Assembly (NCBI GenBank): GCA_024684065.1
Contig: JAIKXO010000068.1
Location: 1-32,715 of the forward strand
Source of the DNA: Lachnospiraceae bacterium
GTDB lineage: Bacteria; Bacillota_A; Clostridia; Lachnospirales; Lachnospiraceae
Length of the DNA stretch: 32,715 nucleotides
Direction of reading: 5' to 3'
The notes under the pieces are model-generated. The model was not told the origin of the DNA. It made no database searches and saw only the letters and a program-made list of their open reading frames with translations. Made by a program: the position numbers and the translations under genes. Shown here piece after piece: positions 1-6,508 of this stretch; positions within the stretch are counted from its first letter, which is position 1, and every line of letters begins with the position of its first letter.

Positions 1-68
1 AAAGGTATGAAAACCAAAGAAGGAACAGATATTGTCCGCAAAAGGAGTTATTGTACCGGAATCAGGGA

Positions 69-1562
69 TCACGGAGCTTTCACCTCTAAGTATGCCAGAA
101 AGACCTGCCTGGCAAATTCCCTTTTTCTTATACCGTTTTCCCCTACAGGTATTTCCAGAAACTTTTCCGGAGAGGTTTTCACCAAAGCGTGCGGAAAGCT
201 TTTTAAGGAGGTGAGAAGAACGCCGGCTTCCCCTGTTTTTTCGAGAAGGTCAGAAAGTATCCCTCTTCCTAAGGTATTCAGCCCGTCTGCAATATACAGC
301 ACATCCTTTCTTAAGGCAGCAGGTTTGTTCTTAAGGCTTCTGCCGTTTACCTTCATCAGCTGATCAAGGCCTGACGGGCTGCTTTCTTCCGGGCAGCTCA
401 GCCAGATGAAATGATGGAAACGGGCTGATTTTCCTTCTTTTCTTTTTCTCTCTTCACTTTGGACAAAAGCTCTTGCCGTTTCGGATTTGCCTTCTCCGGT
501 AACGCCTGAAAGCAGGATGAGCTTATGCTGTATGAAGCCTTCTTCAAGTGCGTTTAAAAGGCCCGGACGTTCAATAAAGGTATTGCAGAAGGGATTAGCG
601 CTTAAAGGCCTGATCCCCTCGTCAGCCCAGCCGGGTGACCCTTCTTTATTAAACTCCGTCCGGTTATCAGTTCCGGGACTTTCTTCGGTAAAACCGAGCA
701 GATTATCCGCAAGCTCCGTAGTCAGCTCATCCTGAAAACAGGCAAGCAGCAGCAGATCATAAAAAGCAAAGGCATCCTTTCCTGCATTAAGAAGCGTTCT
801 GATCCTTTCAAGAACCCTTTTTATATCCTTTCCGGGATAGGATCCGTCCGCTTTTTCAAGATCGATTTTTCCGATATATCCTGTTTTATCAAGGAATGAA
901 AGCAGTTTATCATTAAATTCGTTTTTGTCGTAACCGGATTTTTTTAATATGAAATAAACGGCCATGAAATGGTTTTTCATGTTCCACAGAGAGTCATTCT
1001 TTAAAAGCTCCCTGCCTATATATGTCCGGTCCTCGCTTAAGGCCTTTAAGGAGGCGGCTTTGGAGATTTTAGTATATGGATTTAAAAGCCTTGCGACATG
1101 TCTGCCCAGGGTCTCGTTACCCTCATAGTGACGTTTGCGTACGCCTTCATTTATATCCTCTTTCGGATCGCCGCTTTTATATCTTTGCAAATCTGCATAC
1201 GGATCCCCGTATCTTTCGGTAAGCTGGGGAAAGAAAAACTGTCCCAGCTGCTCTTCACCATGCTTTTTTACCTGATATTGCTTAAGCTTTTCCGAGGCTG
1301 CTCTGTACCTGTTAAAATTTGATCCGATACTTTCGCTTCGCTTAAGCTCCTCCGGATCAGCCGTATTTTTCAGGAAATAATTATCGATCTCTTCATTGAT
1401 AATATCCTCGATCATCGTTCCGGCTTCGGAAAAAAGAGGGACAGAATCTTTTGCCTTACGCTTTCCATAGAGAATATCAAACAGCTCCCGGAGGGTAAAA
1501 TATTCCCTTCCATTTTTCTTATTATTGTTTTCGCCTGAAGCTACCTGACCTGATTTATCCAT
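69..1562 (-). CDS. STAND/NB-ARC-like NTPase, possibly truncated
   Basis: 497 aa, start ATG at 1562, stop TGA at 71-69. The C-terminal part reads like an NB-ARC (STAND) module: a lead-in 'FIERPGLLNALEEGF', a P-loop 'LSGVTGEGKSETARAF', then 'FHHFIWLSC' and a Walker-B/sensor-like stretch 'VLYIADGLNTLGRG' followed by 'GVLLTSL'. The first ~330 residues are charged, soluble and not recognised. STAND proteins act as nucleotide-dependent switches in signalling or defence and normally continue into a winged helix plus repeats; here the protein stops about 25 residues after the sensor-like region, so it is short for the family. An alternative frame on the same strand stays open across the stop and out of the window, so a frameshift or an overlapping next gene is possible. 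It is transcribed divergently from clpP. Seen: P-loop and order of motifs. Inferred: family and any role. An unrelated P-loop ATPase is the main alternative. Confidence 0.6.
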   Translation of the reverse strand: MDKSGQVASGENNNKKNGREYFTLRELFDILYGKRKAKDSVPLFSEAGTMIEDIINEEIDNYFLKNTADPEELKRSESIGSNFNRYRAASEKLKQYQVKKHGEEQLGQFFFPQLTERYGDPYADLQRYKSGDPKEDINEGVRKRHYEGNETLGRHVARLLNPYTKISKAASLKALSEDRTYIGRELLKNDSLWNMKNHFMAVYFILKKSGYDKNEFNDKLLSFLDKTGYIGKIDLEKADGSYPGKDIKRVLERIRTLLNAGKDAFAFYDLLLLACFQDELTTELADNLLGFTEESPGTDNRTEFNKEGSPGWADEGIRPLSANPFCNTFIERPGLLNALEEGFIQHKLILLSGVTGEGKSETARAFVQSEERKRKEGKSARFHHFIWLSCPEESSPSGLDQLMKVNGRSLKNKPAALRKDVLYIADGLNTLGRGILSDLLEKTGEAGVLLTSLKSFPHALVKTSPEKFLEIPVGENGIRKREFARQVFLAYLEVKAP

Positions 1563-1873
1563 AATATGACCCGTTTTCCTTCGTTTGTTCCGTAGAGCAA
1601 TATGACCCGCAGCCTTATACTGAGCCTGAAAAAAGAAAATGATGTTTAAAGTTAAGCCTGAGGGAAAATATTATACAGGTTTTCCCGGAATTTTCCCGAA
1701 GCTCTGAGCTTTATGATATCACAAAGAGCTGTCAGTCTCAATCAGGCCTGTATCAGTATCGCGTTTAAGGCAGAGAGATTACGGCATTGTTTAGTGTATA
1801 GCGCATATTTCAGGGACAAAACCTAAGGAAAAACTGATTAAATCAGCCTTTCACTAATTAAAAAGGAGAAGAA
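1563..1873. other. Divergent intergenic region between STAND gene and clpP
   Basis: 311 bp without a gene. It must hold the promoters of both divergent neighbours. On the minus strand there is a TATAAT-like hexamer (plus positions 1670-1675) but no good -35 at 17 bp. The only clear structure is a 24-nt repeat copy at 1823-1846, described separately. The clpP Shine-Dalgarno AAGGAG is at 1862-1867. No RNA gene was recognised. Confidence 0.6.
1823..1846 (+). repeat. Solo arm of a dispersed hairpin repeat
   Basis: The first 24 nt, beginning ctaaggaaaaactgatta, match the left arm and loop of the long palindrome at 25733-25771 at 23 of 24 positions. Here the right arm is replaced after 'atcag', so only a short internal dyad (ctgatt-a-aatcag) remains. 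It sits about 15 nt upstream of the clpP ribosome binding site, in the expected 5' leader. It is probably one member of a genome-wide repeat family. Confidence 0.65.
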
Positions 1874-2470
1874 ATGAGCATTATATTACCACACATCCAG
1901 CCGACAATAGACGGCGAAAACAGGGCGACAGACATTGTCAGCTATGAACTGGAGCAAAACAGGGTCATTTATCTTACTGGGCCGATCAATTCGGATCTGT
2001 ATTCCGTGATCGCTCCCGCCCTCAGGTATTTGGATAAGAAATCCCGCAAGGATATCTGCCTCTTCATCAACAGCCCTGGAGGCTCGGTTAGCGACGGGCT
2101 TGCGATTTATGACCTGATGCAGGAGAGCCGCTGCGATATTGTGACGGTCGCGGTAGGGCTGGCGGCCAGCATGGCAAGCTTCTTACTTGCAGCAGGTACC
2201 AAGGGGAAGAGATACGCGTTAAAAAACGCAAAGATCATGCTCCACCAGCCCTCGGGCGGCGCCGAGGGCCAGGCCACGGACATTTCCATAGCAGCGGAAC
2301 GGATCCTCCAGACTAAGAAGGAGCTTGCGGCCTGCTATGCCTCCTTCTGCCATAGAAGCCTTAAGACAGTGCTCAGGGATATGGAGAGGGATTGCTGGCT
2401 TGGAAGCGAAGAAGCTTTAAGATACGGGCTTATCGACCATGTCGGCATTTCCGGCGGATTAAAAATATAG
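1874..2470 (+). CDS. clpP: ClpP-family serine protease
   Basis: 198 aa, the normal ClpP length. The fold signatures are in order: 'FINSPGGSV' (res. 65-72), the nucleophile motif 'GLAASMASFLLAAG' with Ser99, 'MLHQPSGGAEGQ' with His124, and 'DMERDCW' with Asp173, which aligns with the catalytic Asp of S. aureus and B. subtilis ClpP. The Ser-His-Asp triad is therefore intact. ClpP forms a double-heptamer degradation chamber fed by an AAA+ unfoldase such as ClpX or ClpC. No clpX or tig lies next to it, which argues against the housekeeping clpP locus; it heads a four-gene set with an AAA-like protein and a VirD4-like ATPase. SD AAGGAG precedes the start by 6 nt. The end 'GGLKI' lacks an obvious extension. 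Family call is secure; the partner unfoldase is unknown. Confidence 0.93.
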   Translation: MSIILPHIQPTIDGENRATDIVSYELEQNRVIYLTGPINSDLYSVIAPALRYLDKKSRKDICLFINSPGGSVSDGLAIYDLMQESRCDIVTVAVGLAASMASFLLAAGTKGKRYALKNAKIMLHQPSGGAEGQATDISIAAERILQTKKELAACYASFCHRSLKTVLRDMERDCWLGSEEALRYGLIDHVGISGGLKI

Positions 2471-2481
2471 GAGACACCATT

Positions 2482-3120
2482 ATGAACAGATACGACCCAA
2501 CAGAAAGTAGCAATTTTAAAGCTGTAAAGAGAGAAATTGACGCCATCGCGAGGCTTTCATCAGAGAGAGAGATGTATATCTGCAGAGAGAATGCCTGCGG
2601 AGGCTTCCCGGATCTTTTGATCTCCGTAGAGGATAAGAGGGATTCGGAAGCAATAGCAGCTTATACGGCAAGGCTTCTGTACGAGGAGGGGCTTGTCAGG
2701 TTCACAGGCCTTGACAAATTCCTCATGTACAGAATGGACGGCACTCTTCCAAACCTCCGCAGGATCTTTTCTGATATAAAAAATAGCTCGGTATACACAA
2801 ATTCCTTCGAAGGTGTCATCGCCTTCAGCATTGACGCGCTTTTACAATCGACCTCCGAGCTTCCTTTGGAGCTTTTCCTTGAAAAGCTTGATGAAGAGGC
2901 CTGCGGGGCAGTAGTTATTCTGTTTTACAGCAAGGAGCTTAAACAGGCAGAGGAATATTCCTTAAAGAAAATTGAAGATGCGAGGCCCGGAATCGTAAGA
3001 GTTGAAATAATAGAGGCGTCTTCGATTATTCAGAGTGTAAGTCAGATATTTCAGGGGCAAAAATCCCTTTCAATAGAGGAGAAACAGACATGGGAAATTG
3101 GTCGTCAATCTTTGATATAG
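2482..3120 (+). CDS. Uncharacterised protein, degenerate AAA+-like
   Basis: 212 aa. The start at 2482 is chosen because AGGAG (2468-2472) overlaps the clpP stop at correct spacing; an in-frame ATG at 2392 lies inside clpP and has no such site. No family is firmly recognised. The order of elements resembles an AAA+ module: a beta-strand 'DLLISVEDKRD' where the P-loop would be but with no GxxxxGK[ST], 'GLDKFLMYRMDGTLPNLRRIF' resembling the pore-loop region of CbbX/SpoVK-type AAA proteins, 'GVIAFSIDALL' at the Walker B position lacking the acidic pair, and 'GAVVILFYSKE' as a sensor strand. It would not hydrolyse ATP. No signal peptide or membrane helix. It lies 11 bp after clpP and overlaps the VirD4-like gene by 31 bp, so the three are almost surely co-translated. 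The AAA resemblance is inference. Confidence 0.6.
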   Translation: MNRYDPTESSNFKAVKREIDAIARLSSEREMYICRENACGGFPDLLISVEDKRDSEAIAAYTARLLYEEGLVRFTGLDKFLMYRMDGTLPNLRRIFSDIKNSSVYTNSFEGVIAFSIDALLQSTSELPLELFLEKLDEEACGAVVILFYSKELKQAEEYSLKKIEDARPGIVRVEIIEASSIIQSVSQIFQGQKSLSIEEKQTWEIGRQSLI

Positions 3121-4808
3121 AGGGCTCGCTTACGGAAAACGGATCGGGGGCGCTCGCTTATTGCAACAAGGGAAAGCGTTTTGCCTGCGACAGCGAGTCG
3201 AATATGGTGTACTTAGGTTCTACAGGTTCCGGAAAGAGCAGGAGAGGCACGGTTCCGTTAACCCTGTCGCTTTTTGAAAATATGGAGAGCGGAATTATCG
3301 TAGATCCCAAGGGTGAGCTTTTGAGAATCACAAAGGCCTTTATTCCAAAGGGATACTACGTAAAAATTTTTAATTTCAGGGAGCTGTACAACAAGAAATA
3401 CACTGCCTGGAATCCGTTGTCGGCTCCATATGAGCTTTATAGATACGGGGACCTTAAATCCCGTGAGCTGTGCCATCTGATGATCAGCGAGATTGCAAGG
3501 AATAAATATCCGCTCCCTCCGGATTCTAAGGATCCTTTTTGGATCCAGGAGGCAAGAAAAGTATTTATTGGAGCGGTTTATCTATTGTTTCTTGTGGCTG
3601 AGCCTTGGGAGATCAATCTTCCCAGCGTTTACCAGATGATAGCAAAGGGCGAGGAAAAGCTTGGGGCGTCGGCTCTGATCAACAGGCTGGCCTCGTTTTT
3701 CCCGAATGATTACAATGTATCGATGCACCTTGAAAGCTATATAAATACCGCTCCTGAGACAAAGGGAGGCATCCGAAGCGTCATGCTTGACGGGCTCTCA
3801 GACCTTGTAGGAAGCGAAGCTATCCGCAGCTTTATCTCGAATGATACCCTTGATATTTTAAGCCTCAAGGGGGACAAGCCTTTCCTTATATATATCATTC
3901 TTCCGGACGAGACGGATGTTTATGATGAGCTGGCGGGAATTCTGGTCTCGCAGCTGTCGACACATTTTGTACGTCTGGCGGAGGATGAGTACGGAGGAAA
4001 GCTTCCGGTAAGGCTGAATATCGTGCTCGAGGAGCTTGGAAATATCGGAGGTGCCATAAGCAACCTGCCAAAGCTGTTAAGTGCGGCAAGATCCAGAAAT
4101 ATCCGGATCGCCTATGTCCTTCAGACGCTTTCACAGCTGAAGGATGTTTACGGTGAGGCGAAAGCCTCGACGATCCTTGACAATACCGATACCCGGATAA
4201 TCTACCGTACAAATCATTTAAAGACGTTAAATGAGATTTCCGAGCTGTGCGGGGTGAAGAAGGTTGTAAGAGACGGGGAGCCTTCCCCTTCAGAGGTGCC
4301 TCTGATAATGCCCGATGCCTTAGCGGCAATGGATGTCGGGCAGGCTCTTGTCATGCTCAGAGGGGGAATAAAGTTTGTCACCTGGCTTCCGGATTTTATC
4401 CATTTATTTTCCCCCGGAGAAATGTCCGGATACCAGACCCGGGGAGAATTTTCAAGGCCTCTGGAATTGTCATCGGAAACTGACTGGCAGGAGCCCCATA
4501 TATTCGATATAAAGGCCTTTGTCCAGAACAGACTCAAGGAAAATGCCGCCAGGGCTGCTCAGAATCAGACGGCCCGGACTGAGGCCGCCCAGACTGAGGC
4601 CGCCCAGGATCAGACGGCTTCGAAAGGTACAAAGTATATTCCGACCTTTGAGGAATGGATAGCTATGCAGCGGAAGGAAAAGCAGAGTATGCAAAGCGGG
4701 CAGAGCGAAGCCCGTAAGGCAAAAGATACAGACACTGATGAGTCTGTAGCGGAGCTTACCAGGCGGATCGATAAAAAGATCGAGGAGCTTGAAAAACGGG
4801 AGGACTGA
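3090..4808 (+). CDS. VirD4/TraG-like (type IV coupling protein family) ATPase, soluble
   Basis: 572 aa. Walker A 'GSTGSGKS' (res. 43-50), the VirD4/TraG signature 'GIIVDPKGELL' (69-77), Walker B 'LNIVLEELGNIG' (309-320) and 'SAARSRNIRIAYVLQTLSQL' (331-350) are all present, followed by 'NTDTRIIYRTN'. Family members are hexameric motors that recruit DNA-protein or protein substrates to a secretion channel. Two differences stand out: there are no N-terminal transmembrane helices (the protein starts about 40 residues before the P-loop), and the usual Walker B 'LDE' is 'LEE'. The C-terminus (about 485-572) is Gln/Ala/Glu-rich, with two copies of a 15-bp repeat near 4574-4605, then a charged coiled-coil-like tail. 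SD GAGGAG at 3076-3081 supports the start inside the preceding gene. No relaxase, VirB4 or other mating gene is in view, so a conjugation role is not supported here. Confidence 0.85.
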   Translation: MGNWSSIFDIEGSLTENGSGALAYCNKGKRFACDSESNMVYLGSTGSGKSRRGTVPLTLSLFENMESGIIVDPKGELLRITKAFIPKGYYVKIFNFRELYNKKYTAWNPLSAPYELYRYGDLKSRELCHLMISEIARNKYPLPPDSKDPFWIQEARKVFIGAVYLLFLVAEPWEINLPSVYQMIAKGEEKLGASALINRLASFFPNDYNVSMHLESYINTAPETKGGIRSVMLDGLSDLVGSEAIRSFISNDTLDILSLKGDKPFLIYIILPDETDVYDELAGILVSQLSTHFVRLAEDEYGGKLPVRLNIVLEELGNIGGAISNLPKLLSAARSRNIRIAYVLQTLSQLKDVYGEAKASTILDNTDTRIIYRTNHLKTLNEISELCGVKKVVRDGEPSPSEVPLIMPDALAAMDVGQALVMLRGGIKFVTWLPDFIHLFSPGEMSGYQTRGEFSRPLELSSETDWQEPHIFDIKAFVQNRLKENAARAAQNQTARTEAAQTEAAQDQTASKGTKYIPTFEEWIAMQRKEKQSMQSGQSEARKAKDTDTDESVAELTRRIDKKIEELEKRED

Positions 4809-4985
4809 AGGGCTATTTCCGGACTCTTGACCTGTTTTTTCTGTTTTTTGACCCTTTTTTGCCGTGAATGTTCCGTTTATTCTTCTTTCTTATATCATTA
4901 TACTTAACGCATAAAAGAGAGACAGGTATAAAAGCCGCTTCTTCTATGAAAGCTCGAAAACAGTAGAATACAGGAGGAAAAAGAG

Positions 4986-6407
4986 ATGAGGACAACAGCA
5001 AATACAATGAACAAAATGATCGGAAACTCAGAAAACAGGGGCCTTTTCCTTCCCGCGACATCCGGGCAGGCGGCCCTCGCTCCTGTGGATGCCCGCAGAG
5101 GGCTGCGCCTTGTTGAAGGAAACAGCGCAGATGATATTTCCTTTGAAGACTACAGAGGTATGGGCGATGTAGTGGATGCAGAAGGAAACGTAATCCCGCC
5201 TCAGTCAGAGGTGAAAAAGTCCGGGTCCGCGGATTTTTACCGGGTATTTGAGTTTGATGACGAAGACGAAACCGGTTATTCCGCTTCGAAAAGCAGGGAT
5301 TCGTCCGGCAGCAGGGCTTCGGCTGCAAACAGAAAGGCCGGCAGCAGGCCCGCTGTGGGAAGCAGGCCGGTGGCAGAAAGCACCTCTGCCGTTTATAGGC
5401 CGGCAGGTAACACGACGGCAAAAAGCACCTCTGCCGTTTGCAGGCCGGCCGGTAACACGACGGCAAAAAGCACTCCTGCCGTTTGCAGGCCGGCCGGTAA
5501 CGTGAAGGCCGGTACAGGCAAACCGGCAGGCAACACCCCGGCCGCTTATATGCCGGCAGGCGATACGGCGGTCAGCGCAGTTAAACCGATGGCCGGCAAT
5601 TCTTCGGTCGTTCACAAACAGGCAGATAACCAGACGCTTAACGTCAGTAAAACGTCCGTAAGCTACAGTCCCAGGGCAACCTTAAACAATTACAGCCCCA
5701 GGTCAGATAGAACCGATGCCAGACAGACCCACGTCACTGCCATTGACAACAGGGTTTCAAACAGCAACAACACGAACCATATCCATGTCGGGCAGACCTC
5801 ACGCTTAATGCGCTTCCTGGTCGCAGCAGGCATTTCAGCCATCATCGGCCTTCTTACCTTCAATGCGGTCATGCTTTACAGGAATAACCGTGTTCCAGTC
5901 GGAATGGCTCCTGTCGCTGAAGTTTCAGCAGGAGAGAAGCCCGCCATAGCGCCCGTTTTCGATACTAAAGGAAGTGAGGATCTGGCACCGGTACAGGTTC
6001 CGGATGTCTGGCCGGTAGCAAATCCGGAGCCTGCTGAGATCAACGTATCAAGGATCGTGGATGCAGGCAACGTAAGGGGCGACGGAAACTGGGACAACCG
6101 CGGGCACGACTATGATTACGGCCTGTTTGCCCAGACCAGAAACGAATATGCTTTCCTTAATGCCGAAGGAATGTACAGGACAATGACAGGTACCATATGC
6201 TCAAACCTTGAACGCGGAGCTGCCGGCATAGTGAAGATATATAACGGCGATACCCTTATCTATACTTCGCCTTCAATGAACGAGCTTTCCGCGCCGGTGG
6301 ACTTTGATGTCGATATAACCGGAGCGGATCTGGTAAAGGTTGAATGGGAGCTGACAGATGATTACAAAGGCGGTCTGTGTATCGCAGAGGGGCTCTTAAA
6401 TCCGTAA
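4986..6407 (+). CDS. Single-pass membrane protein with 15-aa repeats and C-terminal NPCBM-like domain
   Basis: 473 aa; strong SD AGGAGG at 4972-4977. Order: soluble acidic N-terminus (1-100), Ala/Pro/Ser/Arg-rich low-complexity region with three 15-aa repeats of the type 'KSTSAVCRPAGNTTA' (131-175), a Ser/Asn-rich stretch, one transmembrane helix (about 276-298), a Pro-rich linker, and a C-terminal domain (about 360-473). Its 'MYRTMTGTICSN', 'VKIYNGDTLIYTSPSM' and 'PVDFDVDITGADLVKVE' resemble the NPCBM/NEW2 beta-sandwich fold. NPCBM domains are usually extracellular and linked to carbohydrate binding, so I infer N-in/C-out topology with the low-complexity part in the cytoplasm. It starts 177 bp after the VirD4-like gene on the same strand and may be the membrane anchor of that set; the link is by position only. 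The NPCBM call is moderate; the single helix and the repeats are directly visible. Confidence 0.7.
   Translation: MRTTANTMNKMIGNSENRGLFLPATSGQAALAPVDARRGLRLVEGNSADDISFEDYRGMGDVVDAEGNVIPPQSEVKKSGSADFYRVFEFDDEDETGYSASKSRDSSGSRASAANRKAGSRPAVGSRPVAESTSAVYRPAGNTTAKSTSAVCRPAGNTTAKSTPAVCRPAGNVKAGTGKPAGNTPAAYMPAGDTAVSAVKPMAGNSSVVHKQADNQTLNVSKTSVSYSPRATLNNYSPRSDRTDARQTHVTAIDNRVSNSNNTNHIHVGQTSRLMRFLVAAGISAIIGLLTFNAVMLYRNNRVPVGMAPVAEVSAGEKPAIAPVFDTKGSEDLAPVQVPDVWPVANPEPAEINVSRIVDAGNVRGDGNWDNRGHDYDYGLFAQTRNEYAFLNAEGMYRTMTGTICSNLERGAAGIVKIYNGDTLIYTSPSMNELSAPVDFDVDITGADLVKVEWELTDDYKGGLCIAEGLLNP
5376..5510 (+). repeat. Three tandem 45-bp repeats in coding sequence
   Basis: Three consecutive in-frame 45-bp units encode 15-residue repeats (ESTSAVYRPAGNTTA, KSTSAVCRPAGNTTA, then KSTPAVCRPAGNVKA). 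Units 1 and 2 and units 2 and 3 are nearly identical at DNA level. Looser copies of the 'PAGNT' core continue downstream. Copy number may vary between strains. Confidence 0.85.
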
Positions 6408-6472
6408 GAGGCAAATACACTGCTTCATCATAAAGACTTATAAAACCGTCAAACCGTTTCATATTTATTATT

Positions 6473-6501
6473 TTGACGATTACTGCATTTGATTGTATAC
6501 T
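6473..6501 (+). promoter_or_regulatory. Sigma-A promoter giving a probable leaderless mRNA
   Basis: TTGACG (6473-6478) and TATACT (6496-6501) are separated by exactly 17 bp, a strong sigma-A match. Initiation about 7 nt after the -10 box would fall on or next to the A of the ATG at 6509. No Shine-Dalgarno sequence exists in the 25 bases before that ATG, so the transcript is probably leaderless. Confidence 0.72.
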
Positions 6502-6508
6502 ATAATAC

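Noticed and set aside
2392..2481. Earlier in-frame ATG for the 212-aa protein
   Set aside because: It lies inside clpP without an SD, whereas 2482 has AGGAG at good spacing.
3895..4329. Minus-strand open frame inside the VirD4-like gene
   Set aside because: No SD, no family pattern, and the plus-strand motor motifs run straight through it.
3090..4808. Window left part as a conjugative element
   Set aside because: Only a VirD4-like gene is present; no relaxase, VirB4, integrase or attachment site was found near it or at the tRNA-Val gene.
4813..5466. Long minus-strand open frame (217 codons) opposite the NPCBM-like membrane protein gene
   Set aside because: It is Cys/Arg/Pro-rich, has no ribosome binding site and mirrors the GC-rich repeat region of the opposite gene; it is a shadow.
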